Assembly (NCBI RefSeq): GCF_004362825.1
Contig: NZ_SNXZ01000009.1
Coordinates: 62,001 to 126,000, forward strand
Length of the DNA stretch: 64,000 nucleotides
Reading direction: 5' to 3'
Source: Labedaea rhizosphaerae
Lineage (GTDB): Bacteria > Actinomycetota > Actinomycetes > Mycobacteriales > Pseudonocardiaceae
The notes under the pieces are model-generated. The model saw only the letters and a program-made list of their open reading frames with translations, made no database searches and was not told the DNA's origin. Below, piece by piece: positions 25,924 to 34,759 of the stretch. The translations under genes and the position numbers were made by a program. Position 1 is the first letter of the stretch. Every line of letters begins with the position of its first letter.

Positions 25924-26793
25924 CTATAGCGTCGGTGGCCCCGCCTCTATCCGGCGCAGCACTGGTTCGAGACGGTCGAGGTTCGGCCCTCGCTGCAGTT
26001 GTCGTTCGTCCCACCAAGTCGCTCCTGCGTCGGCCAGTGGGCCGATCACGTCACGTGCCTTGGCCGGGTCGTCCGGCGTGACGCCGCCGAGGACGATCTC
26101 GAACGGTTCACTGGACTGCCGTTCCGAACGCACGAACGCCACCAGCTCCCGCACATCCTCGAGCGCCGGCACGACACCGTGCCGGGCGTTCTCGAACAGA
26201 GGTACGACTCCATCCCAGCGCGCCGCCCGGCGCATCGGACGCCGCTTCGGCCAGAACCCGCCGACCCACACCGGCGGCCGCGGTCGTTGTACCGAAGCGG
26301 GCAGCAGGGTGACGTCGTCGACCCGGTAGTGCCGCCCGTTGTGGGTCACCGGCTCTCCCGACCAGTAGCGATTCAGCAACTCCAAGCCCTCGTCGAGGCG
26401 TTGGGCCAGCACGACCGGGTCGGTCGGTTCGCCGAAGCTGCCGTACTCGTCCTCGATAGGCCCACCGAGACCAGTGCCGAAGATGACGCGTCCGCCACTG
26501 AGCGAGTCCAGCGTGGCGACCTGGCGGGCGAGTTGTTCCGGCCGTCGCCGGGCCACCGGGGTGACCAGGGTGCCTAGGCGGAGACGGGAGGTCGCCAGCG
26601 CGGCCGCGGTCAACAGCATCCACGGGTCGCCGAAGGGTGTGCCCTGGCGTGTGTGCTTGTCGTGCACCACGTGGTCCCAGACGAACAGCGCGTCCCACCC
26701 CGCCTGTTCGGCGGCTTCGGCCACGGCGGCCACGGTCCTGGCGTCGGCGAAGTCCCCGAAGTTGGGGATGTTGATGGAGAAGCGCACCCGCAC
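25924..26793 (-). CDS. LLM-class (luciferase-like) F420/FMN-dependent oxidoreductase
   Basis: A 289-residue TIM-barrel enzyme of the bacterial luciferase superfamily. Marks include RFSINIPNFGDFADARTVAAVAEAAEQAGWDALFVWDH at the N-terminus, RLRLGTLVTPVARRRPEQLARQVATLDSLS and GRVIFGTGLGG. These belong to the actinobacterial subgroup that commonly uses F420 as hydride carrier. The substrate is unknown. The FAD-monooxygenase gene lies just upstream on the same strand (22 bp), so the two are probably co-transcribed, perhaps in a shared oxidation/reduction step of a xenobiotic or secondary metabolite. Confidence 0.9.
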   Translation of the reverse strand: MRVRFSINIPNFGDFADARTVAAVAEAAEQAGWDALFVWDHVVHDKHTRQGTPFGDPWMLLTAAALATSRLRLGTLVTPVARRRPEQLARQVATLDSLSGGRVIFGTGLGGPIEDEYGSFGEPTDPVVLAQRLDEGLELLNRYWSGEPVTHNGRHYRVDDVTLLPASVQRPRPPVWVGGFWPKRRPMRRAARWDGVVPLFENARHGVVPALEDVRELVAFVRSERQSSEPFEIVLGGVTPDDPAKARDVIGPLADAGATWWDERQLQRGPNLDRLEPVLRRIEAGPPTL

Positions 26794-26815
26794 ATCCTGC
26801 CAGGTCGAACGTGGT

Positions 26816-27994
26816 TCAGTAGGTCTTCAGGTCGATGGCCGTGGCGGCGCGGTGGATGGATTCCACGACCTTCGCCATGAGCTTGTCCTTGCCCGGCAAG
26901 CGGTTCAGCAGCCCGAGCATGGCCATCGACATCCGGACCTGGGCTTGGCTGCGCAGCACCATGCGCTTGACGTTGGCTGGTCCCAGCTTCTGGTTCTGGG
27001 CGACGAACTCCCGCAGTTCGTGTTCGTAGGCATGGAATCCCGACACGTCACCGTTCGCCGTGGCCAGTTCGCCTGCGAGCACGTAGGCGCCGACCAGTGC
27101 GAGGCTCGTGCCCTGCCCGGACGCCGCCGACGCCGCGTGGGCCGCATCGCCGACCAGGCACACGCGCCCGCGTGACCACGTGTCCAGGTGGACCTGGCTG
27201 AGTGAGTCGCAGTAGAAGTCCGGCGCTTCGGGCATGGCCGCGAGCAGCTGCGGTACCGCCCAGCCCTCCCCTGCGTAGGCTTCGGCGAGAACTCGTTGTG
27301 CCGCACCGGGATCACGGGTGTCGGCGGTGGAGGCGAACAGGAACATCGCCTTGGCCTCGTCGTCGCCGGTGGTGTTGTAGGTCAGCGCGGTGCGGCCAGG
27401 GCCGACGTAAGTGAGTTCCTCGCGGTCCAGGTCCAGCGTGTTGGGTGTGCTGTAGACGGCGACGCGGTACCCGAGGTCGTGTTCGAATCCGGGGCCGAAG
27501 GTCAGGGTGCGCGTGGCCGAGTGGAGGCCGTCGGCGCCGATCACGAGGTCGAAGCTCTGCACCGCGCCGCCGGCGAAGGTGACCTTGACGCCGTCGTCGG
27601 CGTCGGTCAGGTCGGCGATCGAGTCCTCGAAGCGGTACTCGACCTCGTCCTTGGTCAGGTCGTAGAGGATGCGGGCGAGGTCGCCGCGCAGGATCTCGGC
27701 GTCGCCGTGGACGCGGCCGCCGAAGGTGTCGCCATCCATGGCCGCCACACGTCTCCCCCGCGCGTCGACCACGGAGCCGGAGCGGATGTCGGTCTTGCGG
27801 GCGCGGATCGCGTCGAGCACGCCCATGCGCTCGAGCACGGTCAGTGCCGCTCCCCTGATGTCGATCTTGTAGCCGCCGTCGCGCACGTCCGCGGCGCGCT
27901 CGACGACGGTGGGCGTGAAGCCGTGGCGGTGCAGCCAGTAGGCGGTGGTGAGGCCCGCGATGCCGGCACCGGAGATGAGCACTGTCTTCGTCAT
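26816..27994 (-). CDS. FAD-dependent monooxygenase (TetX/PHBH-like)
   Basis: A 392-residue class A flavoprotein monooxygenase. The Rossmann motif GAGIAGLTTAYWLHRHG (residues 9-25), the DG motif in VIGADGLHSATR and the FAD ribityl motif GRVCLVGDAAHAASAASGQG are all intact. Family members hydroxylate aromatic compounds or inactivate antibiotics using NAD(P)H and O2. It heads an operon with the LLM oxidoreductase. Its upstream region holds a 16-bp motif nearly identical to one in front of the TetR-YCII gene at 28816, suggesting that this regulator controls it. Confidence 0.93.
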   Translation of the reverse strand: MTKTVLISGAGIAGLTTAYWLHRHGFTPTVVERAADVRDGGYKIDIRGAALTVLERMGVLDAIRARKTDIRSGSVVDARGRRVAAMDGDTFGGRVHGDAEILRGDLARILYDLTKDEVEYRFEDSIADLTDADDGVKVTFAGGAVQSFDLVIGADGLHSATRTLTFGPGFEHDLGYRVAVYSTPNTLDLDREELTYVGPGRTALTYNTTGDDEAKAMFLFASTADTRDPGAAQRVLAEAYAGEGWAVPQLLAAMPEAPDFYCDSLSQVHLDTWSRGRVCLVGDAAHAASAASGQGTSLALVGAYVLAGELATANGDVSGFHAYEHELREFVAQNQKLGPANVKRMVLRSQAQVRMSMAMLGLLNRLPGKDKLMAKVVESIHRAATAIDLKTY

Positions 27995-28011
27995 GGCGCT
28001 GATAGTACGTA

Positions 28012-28027
28012 CGTGTCAGACGCTTGT
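28012..28027. promoter_or_regulatory. putative operator A (TetR-YCII regulator)
   Basis: CGTGTCAGACGCTTGT, 18 bp upstream of the FAD monooxygenase start. It matches operator B at 28784-28799 in 14 of 16 positions, and a related ATACGTTTGTGT follows at once. Sharing between these two promoter regions is the evidence for common control. Confidence 0.5.
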
Positions 28028-28052
28028 GCAATACGTTTGTGTAAGTCCTCGG

Positions 28053-28673
28053 TCAGCCGGCCCGATTCGGCCCGGGAACGTAGCTGCGGACGGTCGCCGT
28101 CACCTGAGGATCGATCTGCGATGCCAGCGACGCCGGGTACTCCCAGTCGATCCCGTACTCGACGTTGGAGAACACGATCTTGTGCTCGTACCAGATGGTG
28201 GTGCCGGTCGAGTCGTAGCCGGACGCGGTGAAGTGGTCACCGTGGACGCTGTTCAACGTCACGCGGCTGCCCTTGCTCTTCTGCTGTGCCACGTACGACG
28301 CCGCGGCACTCGCAGGCGTGTCGCCGAGAACGTTGTTCGAGCCGTACACGCTGAGGGTGACCCGGCGGTCCTTCGGCGAGAAGGACATGCCGTCCCCGTT
28401 CTGCGGTGGCGTGCCTGCGGCGAAAGAGGACGGCACAGCTACGGAGAATCCGAACCGCTCGTTGCGGTAGGTGACATAGCCCGTGTTCAGGGCATTTCCG
28501 CTCGTGGCACCGGTGGTCGTGGCATTGGTGGTTGCAGTGCCGTTGGTGGAAGTAACCGGCGGTGTCATCGGACTGGCGGGGTTGGGCACGCTTCTGATGG
28601 CCGGGCTGCAGGCCGTGACCGACCCGATGGCCAGCACCGTGAGACCGATGACTGTCAGCATGCGCTCGTACAT
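28053..28673 (-). CDS. secreted lipoprotein of unknown function
   Basis: A 206-residue lipoprotein. The signal peptide (MYERMLTVIGLTVLAIGSV) ends at a lipobox VTAC, so Cys is lipidated and the protein sits on the outer membrane face. A Thr/Asn-rich linker (about residues 25-65) leads to a compact beta-rich domain with YVTYRNERFGFSVAVPSSF and VTLSVYGSNNV. This domain resembles the 'FGFSVAYP' fold seen in several lipoproteins and eukaryote-like kinase tails. AGGGGGAGCCT is the ribosome site before ATG 28673. It is divergent from the TetR-YCII gene, and operator B lies in the shared 142-bp region. Confidence 0.8.
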   Translation of the reverse strand: MYERMLTVIGLTVLAIGSVTACSPAIRSVPNPASPMTPPVTSTNGTATTNATTTGATSGNALNTGYVTYRNERFGFSVAVPSSFAAGTPPQNGDGMSFSPKDRRVTLSVYGSNNVLGDTPASAAASYVAQQKSKGSRVTLNSVHGDHFTASGYDSTGTTIWYEHKIVFSNVEYGIDWEYPASLASQIDPQVTATVRSYVPGPNRAG

Positions 28674-28783
28674 GAGGCTCCCCCTGTTGTTTCGTGCGCG
28701 GTCGCGCACGGCTTTCAATGGTTAGGATGCGCGCCGCCGGGATTTGGTTGGCAGAAGTTCCGGGCGCATCACCTTGATACGGC

Positions 28784-28799
28784 CGTGTGAGACGTTTGT
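28784..28799. promoter_or_regulatory. putative operator B (TetR-YCII regulator, autoregulation)
   Basis: CGTGTGAGACGTTTGT, 16 bp before the start of the TetR-YCII gene, matching operator A at 28012 in 14 of 16 positions. Flanking TGAGAC is repeated 7 bp later. The position on the regulator's own start region fits autorepression. Confidence 0.5.
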
Positions 28800-28815
28800 A
28801 TGAGACACTTCGGCG

Positions 28816-29730
28816 ATGAGCAACCGTGAGGACCTCATCGCCGCCGCGCGCGACTGCCTCTACGAGAAGGGCTACGCCCGCACGACCGCCCGGGACATCG
28901 CCGGCGCCGCCGGGGTGAGCTTGGCCGCGATCGGCTACCACTTCGGCAGCAAGGAAGCGCTGCTCACCGAGGCGTTGCAGCGTGAGATCAAGGCGTGGGG
29001 CGAGCAGGAGCACCCCAAGTCCGACGAGCACCGACCGGTGGCCGAGCAGTTCACATCCACCTGGGACTCGCTCATCGAGTCGTTCGCCGAGAGCGGGCCG
29101 TTGTGGGCGGTGCAGTTCGAGCTGATGGCGCTGCTGCGCCGCGATCCGGAGCTGCGCAAGACGTTCGGCGACACCAACGAGGCCGCTCGGCGTGGGTTGC
29201 TCGAACTGTTCGGTTCGGCGGGGTTCGCGCAGGCGGGTGTGCTCTACCAGGCGATGCTGGTCGGTCTCGCCGCACTCGCGGCGGCCGACCCGGACAGCAT
29301 GCCGTCCGGCAAGGACCTGCTCGACGCCATACGCGTCGTGGCCGAACGCGCGGGCACGCCGGAACCTCGTCCGGGCAAGCGCCTCTACGCCTTGATCTTG
29401 TTCAGCGACGGTGATTCCGACATGAACACCGGCTGCGGCACCTGGTCGGAGGACATGCAGGCGGCCGGGATCTGGCGCGGCGCGCTGGGACTGGACCCCG
29501 AGGCCAAAGGCAACACCGTGCGGGTCCGTGAAGGCCAGGTGGTGCTGGGGGACGGCCCGTTCGCGGAGACGAAGGACCTGATCGGCGGGATCGCCGTGAT
29601 CGAGTGCGCGGATCTGGACGAGGCGGTCGAGGTCGCCGCCAAGCACCCGTTCGCGAAGGCCGGGCAGATCGAGATCCGTCCGCTGTGGACCGGCAACACG
29701 TCGAACGAGGCTGGTCTTGTTCGTCGGTAG
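28816..29730 (+). CDS. TetR regulator fused to a YCII/DGPF domain
   Basis: A 304-residue protein with two parts in one frame. Residues 1-190 form a TetR repressor: DNA-binding helices in YEKGYARTTARDIAGAAGVSLAAIGYHFGSKEALL, then a ligand-binding helical domain. Residues about 195-300 form a YCII-like ferredoxin fold with YALILFSDGD and the diagnostic DGPFAETKDLIGG. The YCII strand 1 lies before any internal ATG, so the fusion is real and not two genes. DGPF proteins are normally separate partners of ECF sigma factors; a covalent link to a TetR is unusual. It heads an operon with an alpha/beta-hydrolase and an ABM-domain protein. Confidence 0.9.
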   Translation: MSNREDLIAAARDCLYEKGYARTTARDIAGAAGVSLAAIGYHFGSKEALLTEALQREIKAWGEQEHPKSDEHRPVAEQFTSTWDSLIESFAESGPLWAVQFELMALLRRDPELRKTFGDTNEAARRGLLELFGSAGFAQAGVLYQAMLVGLAALAAADPDSMPSGKDLLDAIRVVAERAGTPEPRPGKRLYALILFSDGDSDMNTGCGTWSEDMQAAGIWRGALGLDPEAKGNTVRVREGQVVLGDGPFAETKDLIGGIAVIECADLDEAVEVAAKHPFAKAGQIEIRPLWTGNTSNEAGLVRR

Positions 29731-29754
29731 GGCGACAACCAACCACAGGAGGAC

Positions 29755-30519
29755 ATGATGCAGAGCTTGACCTCGGCCGACGGCACGAAGATCGCGTTCG
29801 ACCGGCTCGGTGCGGGCCCACCGCTGATCGTGGTGCTGGGCGCGTTCAACTCGCGTGCCTCGCACATGGAGTTCGCGCAGGCGCTCGCCGAGCACTTCAC
29901 GGTGTACCACTACGACCGGCGCGGGCGCGGCGAGAGCGGCGACACGCTGCCGTGGTCGGTGGAGCGGGAGGTCGAGGACATCGCGGCGCTGGCCGAGCAC
30001 GCCGGTGGCGAGCCCCTGCTGTTCGGGTACTCCTCCGGTGCGGTGCTCGCGCTGAAAGCGGCCGCCGCGCTGCGGATCGGCCGTCTTGCCCTCTACGACA
30101 CGCCGCTGACCGAGCAGCCGGACCAGGAGTTGCCGAAGCGGCTGGCCGAGCTGATTGAGCGGGGCGACCGTGGTGGCGCCGTGGAGCTGTTCCAGTTGTC
30201 GATCGGGATTCCGGAAGAGGTGGTGGCGCAGCTGCGGAACGCGCCGTTCCGGCCCGGCCTGGAGGCCATGGCGCACACGCTGGTCTACGAAACGTCGATC
30301 ACCGCCGACCCCGAAGTGCTGACCAAGGACGCACCGGCGATCACCGTGCCGACGCTGCTGATGGCCGGGGCCGGTTCCGGCCCGATCATGACCGACGCGG
30401 CGGCACGGCTGAGCAACGCCATCCCGGACGCGACCGTGCAGGTGCTCGACGGCCAGACCCACGACATCGTCCCGGACGTGATCGTCCCGCGGCTGCGCGA
30501 GTTCTTCGGGGCGGTCTGA
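29755..30519 (+). CDS. alpha/beta-hydrolase
   Basis: A 254-residue hydrolase with an oxyanion region PPLIVVLGAFNSRA, YDRRGRGES (residues about 57-65), nucleophile elbow FGYSSGAVLAL with Ser as nucleophile, and catalytic His in GQTHDIVP near the C-terminus. This is the RsbQ/haloperoxidase-like subgroup, often found beside TetR or ECF regulators. AGGAGG lies a few bases upstream of ATG 29755. It follows the TetR-YCII gene by 24 bp and precedes the ABM gene by 2 bp. The substrate is unknown. Confidence 0.88.
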   Translation: MMQSLTSADGTKIAFDRLGAGPPLIVVLGAFNSRASHMEFAQALAEHFTVYHYDRRGRGESGDTLPWSVEREVEDIAALAEHAGGEPLLFGYSSGAVLALKAAAALRIGRLALYDTPLTEQPDQELPKRLAELIERGDRGGAVELFQLSIGIPEEVVAQLRNAPFRPGLEAMAHTLVYETSITADPEVLTKDAPAITVPTLLMAGAGSGPIMTDAAARLSNAIPDATVQVLDGQTHDIVPDVIVPRLREFFGAV

Positions 30520-30521
30520 CC

Positions 30522-30815
30522 ATGCTGATCATCACCGGGCGCGTCACGGTCGACCCGGCCGAGCGGGACGCCTACGTCGCCGCGCACACCGAGCTGGTCC
30601 AGCGGGCGCGGGCGGCGCCGGGTTGCCTGGACCTCGCGATCAGCGCCGACCCCGTGGACCCGGCGCGGGTCAACAACGTGGAGCGCTGGGAGTCGCAGGC
30701 CGACCTGGACGCGTGGCGCAAGGTCGCGCACGCGCCACGCTTGGTCCCCCGGATCAAGGACGGCGACGTGCGGTTGTACGTCATCGCCGAGGAACGGCCG
30801 GTGTTCGCCCGTTAG
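30522..30815 (+). CDS. antibiotic biosynthesis monooxygenase (ABM) domain protein
   Basis: A 97-residue dimeric ferredoxin-like protein: MLIITGRVTVDPAERDAYVAAHTELVQRARAAPGCLDL followed by NNVERWESQADLDAW is the ABM signature. Cofactor-free members oxygenate anthrone-type quinols; others bind haem or are signalling proteins. It is the last gene of the operon that starts with the TetR-YCII fusion, with the start 2 bp after the hydrolase stop. The operon makeup (hydrolase plus monooxygenase) suggests metabolism of a reactive small molecule. Its end overlaps the convergent kinase gene by 4 bp. Confidence 0.88.
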   Translation: MLIITGRVTVDPAERDAYVAAHTELVQRARAAPGCLDLAISADPVDPARVNNVERWESQADLDAWRKVAHAPRLVPRIKDGDVRLYVIAEERPVFAR

Positions 30816-32296
30816 GCGTTGCGCTGCTGCTCGGCCAGGAAGTGGGCGGTGTCCATGGTGGCCGGGTAGAGGTCGCGGTAGTGGCGGTAGAACTGGTCGT
30901 AGCGGGCGGCGGCCTCGTCGTCGACGGTGACCTCGTGGCTCGGCGGGTTCCAGGCCGACATGTCGACGTCCAGCCCGATCGCGGTGGCGGCGAGGACCGC
31001 GTCGCCGAGAGCGGCGCCGACGGTGTGGGTGGGCACCTGCTGGGCCGTGCCGGTGACGTCGGTGGCGATCTGGGTCCACAGGTCGCCCTGGGTGCCGCCG
31101 CCAACGGCCACCAGCCGCCGGGCAGCACCGCCGGACTCGCGCATGACCTCCAAGTTGTGCCGCACGCCGTACGCCACGCCTTCCAGCGCGGCCCGGTACA
31201 GCTCCCCACGGCCGTGGCCCAGTGTCAGCCCGGCGATCACGCCGCGGGCGTCGGCGTCGAAGATCGGGGTCCGCTCCCCCGCGAAGTACGGCAGCAGCAG
31301 CAGGCCCCGGCTCCCGGCGGGCACTTGCGCGGCCTCGCCGACGAGGGTCGCGAAGTCGCCGCCGACGAGCTTGCGCAGCCAGTCGGTGATCGCCCCGGAG
31401 GTCGCCATGCCGGCGGCCAGGTTGTAGGTGCCGGGGAACGCGCCGCGGGTCGTCCACAGGCCCGGGTGGGGCTTGGGGTCGGCGAGCACCTGGATGAGGA
31501 ACATCGTGGTGCCGTACATGACCATGGTGTCACCGGGCCCGGTGACACCGACGCTGGTGGCCTCGGCCCACGCGTCGACCGTGCCCGCGGTGACGGGAAG
31601 TCCTTGCGGCAGGCCGGTTTCGGCGGCGGCAGCGGCGGTCACGGTGCCGATGACCTCGGTCGGCCAGGCCAGCTCCGGCAGCGTCCACCCGGGCGCCACT
31701 CGTGCCGCCCAGTCGTGGGCCCAGTCGGCTTCACGCAGGTCGTAGAGCGGGTCGCATTGGCTGGCCGAGTGGTGGTCGAGCACGTAGCGGCCGGTGAGGT
31801 GGTGCACCAGGTACGAGCTGGCCATGAACAGGAACTCGGTGCGCTCGTAGACGCCGGGGTCGTTCTCGGCGAGCCAGCGGATCTTGGGGCCGACGGCCTG
31901 GCTGGACAGCGGTGTGCCGCCGCGTTCGAGGATGGCCTCGGCGCCGAGTTCTGACGTGATCGAGGTGATCTGCGGGCCGGAGCGGGTGTCGATGCCGTAG
32001 AGGATCCCCGGCCGCAGCGGCTTCCCGGTCGCGTCGGCAGGGAGCAGGACCGGGCCGATGCCGCTGACCGCGAGCCCGGCGAGTGCGCGGCCGTCGGCGG
32101 CGTCGACGAGTTCGCGGGCGATGGCCAGGAAGTCGGCCCACCACACGGTGTCGGCGTCGTGTTCGAACCAGCCGGGGTGCGGCGTGGACGTCTCGTGGGG
32201 CCGGGTCGCCGTCGCCAGGACGTGCCCGGACGCGTCGGTCAGCACCCCTTTGGACGACGACGTGCCGATGTCGATGCCCAGCAGCAGTCCCGTCAC
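30812..32296 (-). CDS. FGGY-family carbohydrate kinase
   Basis: This 494-residue sugar kinase has the two FGGY lobes: [18 protein letters not shown] (phosphate-1 loop) at the N-terminus, [16 protein letters not shown] with the catalytic Asp, [11 protein letters not shown], and the adenosine loop [24 protein letters not shown]. It should phosphorylate a ketopentose or ketohexose made by the isomerase encoded two genes upstream; by context, D-ribulose or L-fuculose. The GTG at 32296 overlaps the stop of the glycosidase gene (GTGA), so it is translationally coupled as the third gene of the operon. Exact sugar specificity is inference. Confidence 0.9.
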   Translation of the reverse strand: MTGLLLGIDIGTSSSKGVLTDASGHVLATATRPHETSTPHPGWFEHDADTVWWADFLAIARELVDAADGRALAGLAVSGIGPVLLPADATGKPLRPGILYGIDTRSGPQITSITSELGAEAILERGGTPLSSQAVGPKIRWLAENDPGVYERTEFLFMASSYLVHHLTGRYVLDHHSASQCDPLYDLREADWAHDWAARVAPGWTLPELAWPTEVIGTVTAAAAAETGLPQGLPVTAGTVDAWAEATSVGVTGPGDTMVMYGTTMFLIQVLADPKPHPGLWTTRGAFPGTYNLAAGMATSGAITDWLRKLVGGDFATLVGEAAQVPAGSRGLLLLPYFAGERTPIFDADARGVIAGLTLGHGRGELYRAALEGVAYGVRHNLEVMRESGGAARRLVAVGGGTQGDLWTQIATDVTGTAQQVPTHTVGAALGDAVLAATAIGLDVDMSAWNPPSHEVTVDDEAAARYDQFYRHYRDLYPATMDTAHFLAEQQRNA

Positions 32297-33207
32297 GGGT
32301 TCGCCCAGGTCAGCGGCGCGAGGTAGAGCCCGCCCTGGCCCCAGCCGGCGTGCGAGACCCACCACTCACCACCGTCATCGATCACCTCGGCGGCGTGCGA
32401 GGCGATGTGCCCGACGAGGACCTTGTTGTCGAAGTTGTAGGGGTTGTCGCTGCGGAACACGTCGGTGCCGACGTAGCCGCCGCGCGGACCGGTGAACAGG
32501 TACCAGAACCCGTTGTGCCGCACGACGAACGGCGACTCGGTGCCGCCACCGCCGGTGCCGACCTCCGGGTCGGTGAACACGGTGCGCCGCTCGCTCCAGT
32601 GCAGCAGGTCCTGGCTGGTGCGGTACATGATCGTGTGGTTGCCGCCGGCCGGTGTGCTCGTGGCCGTGTAGTACATGACCCACTGGTCGTCGATGCGGGT
32701 GACGTACGGGTCGCGGGCCTCGTAGCCGTCGCGGAAGAGCGGACCGTGCGGGCTGCGGGTCCAGTGGAACAGGTCGGTCGAGGTGGCCACGTTGATCTCG
32801 TACTGGGTCAGGTCGAGTGCGCCACCGCAGTAGAACATGTAGTAGACGCCGTCCTGCTCGACGACGTGCGGGGCCCACAGGTGCGTCTCGCCGTAGGCGG
32901 GGTCGACCGTGAGCGCGAACGGCTGCTTGGTCCACGGCCCGTGCAGGCTGGGCGCGGTGGCGTGGGCGAACACGACCTCGTTGACGGGGTCGGCGGGTTC
33001 GGCGTGGGTGATGCCGAACATGTGCCAGGTGCCGTGCGGGCCTTGTACGAAGGTGTGGTCGTTGAGGTACCAGGCCTCGGCTTCACCGACGCTGGGGTCG
33101 TAGATGCGGACGAACTCGCCCGCCCACACATCGTCGGCCTTGACCGCGTCGGCGGGCGACGCCAGCGCCACCAGCGCGAGGACCACCAGCAGGACGAGGC
33201 GCTTCAT
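32293..33207 (-). CDS. secreted five-bladed beta-propeller glycoside hydrolase (GH43/GH32-like)
   Basis: A 304-residue protein with a signal peptide ([21 protein letters not shown]) and repeated W/Y-rich blades of the GH43/GH32 clan. Likely catalytic residues are an Asp in WYLNDHTFV, the Asp of [20 protein letters not shown] (transition-state stabiliser) and the Glu in [18 protein letters not shown] (general acid). It should cut a furanose-containing glycan outside the cell. The ATG overlaps the stop of the isomerase gene (ATGA), and its own stop overlaps the kinase start, so a secreted enzyme sits between two cytoplasmic ones. Family number and linkage are uncertain. Confidence 0.8.
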   Translation of the reverse strand: MKRLVLLVVLALVALASPADAVKADDVWAGEFVRIYDPSVGEAEAWYLNDHTFVQGPHGTWHMFGITHAEPADPVNEVVFAHATAPSLHGPWTKQPFALTVDPAYGETHLWAPHVVEQDGVYYMFYCGGALDLTQYEINVATSTDLFHWTRSPHGPLFRDGYEARDPYVTRIDDQWVMYYTATSTPAGGNHTIMYRTSQDLLHWSERRTVFTDPEVGTGGGGTESPFVVRHNGFWYLFTGPRGGYVGTDVFRSDNPYNFDNKVLVGHIASHAAEVIDDGGEWWVSHAGWGQGGLYLAPLTWANP

Positions 33208-34613
33208 CGGGCGAACTCGTCGAGGGTGATGTCCAGCAGTTCGCACACCGCCCGCAGTTCCGCGCGGTGATCGCCGGGGATGGCGTGGATGTGGTTGGCG
33301 CCGAACTTCGACAGGAACAGCTCACCCGGTGCGTCGAGGCGAGCCCAGGCGTGCGGCCACTCCGGGGTGGACATCTTCATCAGCGCCTGGGTGGTCTCGT
33401 CGTCGTAGGTCTCGAACTCGCCGAGCATCAGCTGCAGCCGGTACTTGCCGTCGTTGCGGGTCAGCCGGCCCAGGGTCATCTGCCCGGGCGCGGCGATGTG
33501 CTGCACGGACGCGCCGCCGGCCGGGAAGAAGAACACCTCCGGGTAGAGGTTGACCTTGGCCAGGTTCTCGGCCGGGTCGTCGCTGCGGGCGGCGTACCAG
33601 GTGGCGTGCTGGCCGGAGTTGCACAGGTCCCAGATGTCGCGGTCGCCGTGGTAGTGGCGGACGTCGGCGAAGAGCACCGGCGTGCCGGACAGGTGCTTCA
33701 TGATCTGCATGGTCAGCGCGCCGTCCATGTCGGCCTCGGTGGCGCAGACCATCGGTTCCTTGGGGCCGTTCCAGTCGTACGGGTCGTTGAGCAGCGCCTC
33801 GGCGATGTCCATGGTGGCGAAGTACTGGGTCAGCTCGGGCTGGCCCTTGATGCCGGTGAAGTCGAGGTTCCACTCGTCGATCAGCTCACGCATCGCCAGG
33901 TACGAGCCGATCTGCAGCTCGAGCTTCTCCGGGGTGAGATTCTTGCCGTCGTAGTGGACGGTGGCGTGCCGCTCGAACCACTCGCGGCCCTTGGCCTTCT
34001 CCCCCGCGTCGGCGAGCTCGGCGCGGCGCACGATCTCCCACTGGTCGATCTCCTCGACGTCGACGCCGAAGATCCGCTGCCACTGGTCGGTGTTGGCCAC
34101 CGCGGTGTTCATGCCCATGGGCCGCCCGCCGATCCGGCCGAACGTCGAGCCGCGCAACGCGCTGACCGCTCCGGCCGCCTTGGCCAGGGTGCCGATCTGC
34201 GCGATGACCTCGGCGCTGTCCGGGTCGCCCCAGAGCCGGTTGTGCCGCCGCCCGATCTGGTCGAGGGCGCCGCCACCGGCGAGCATGCCGACCATGCCGG
34301 GCTGCACGGGGTCGGTGTTGGCCAGCAGCACGAGCGGGCTCGTGGTCGCACCGGCGGCGAGCATGGTGAAGTGCGGGAACGCCCACACGCAGTAGTGCAG
34401 GATCGTCAGGTCGACGTCCTGGGCGGCGACCTCGCGGGCCACGGACGTGGCCAGCGTGTTCGTGGACACCGGTGCGCGACCGCGGACCACCTCGTGCCCG
34501 GCCACCGTCAGCGCCGCGACCAGCTTGTCCTCGTTGTCGAGGATGAACTGGGCGATGCCGTCGTGGACGTAGTCCCGGCCGTCCGAAATGTTGATCACAC
34601 CGATACGCGCCAC
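33204..34613 (-). CDS. L-fucose/L-arabinose isomerase family sugar isomerase (possible D-arabinose isomerase)
   Basis: A 469-residue cytoplasmic isomerase. [17 protein letters not shown] opens the protein; [14 protein letters not shown] is the conserved glycine-rich loop. Metal ligands are probably Glu in [14 protein letters not shown], Asp in FADVRHYH and His near [12 protein letters not shown]. FucI-type enzymes convert L-fucose to L-fuculose and equally D-arabinose to D-ribulose. GTG 34613 is chosen because homologous sequence begins there. First gene of the operon isomerase-glycosidase-kinase. A LacI-type operator lies 57 bp upstream, in the region shared with the divergent lacI-like gene. 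Substrate is inferred from context. Confidence 0.88.
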   Translation of the reverse strand: MARIGVINISDGRDYVHDGIAQFILDNEDKLVAALTVAGHEVVRGRAPVSTNTLATSVAREVAAQDVDLTILHYCVWAFPHFTMLAAGATTSPLVLLANTDPVQPGMVGMLAGGGALDQIGRRHNRLWGDPDSAEVIAQIGTLAKAAGAVSALRGSTFGRIGGRPMGMNTAVANTDQWQRIFGVDVEEIDQWEIVRRAELADAGEKAKGREWFERHATVHYDGKNLTPEKLELQIGSYLAMRELIDEWNLDFTGIKGQPELTQYFATMDIAEALLNDPYDWNGPKEPMVCATEADMDGALTMQIMKHLSGTPVLFADVRHYHGDRDIWDLCNSGQHATWYAARSDDPAENLAKVNLYPEVFFFPAGGASVQHIAAPGQMTLGRLTRNDGKYRLQLMLGEFETYDDETTQALMKMSTPEWPHAWARLDAPGELFLSKFGANHIHAIPGDHRAELRAVCELLDITLDEFAR

Positions 34614-34669
34614 TCGGGCCTCCCCGGAAACGACAACACCCATCGGGTACGCGTGGGCGTCACCTGTCG

Positions 34670-34683
34670 AGTAATCGTTTTCT
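34670..34683. promoter_or_regulatory. LacI-family operator O1
   Basis: AGTAATCGTTTTCT, the exact reverse complement of the 14-bp site O3 at 42282-42295. It lies between the divergent isomerase operon and the lacI-like gene, so the regulator can control both. Confidence 0.75.
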
Positions 34684-34759
34684 CAGACGCTATTGTTGGG
34701 TCGGTACAGCTGTCAATAGGCCGGCCGTGCGGCCGGCCCCGTCGAGGCGCGAGGCACCC

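Noticed and set aside
29421-29730. YCII domain as a separate gene starting at an internal ATG
   Set aside because: The first strand of the YCII fold (YALILFSD) lies before this ATG in frame with TetR, and there is no ribosome site or stop between the parts.
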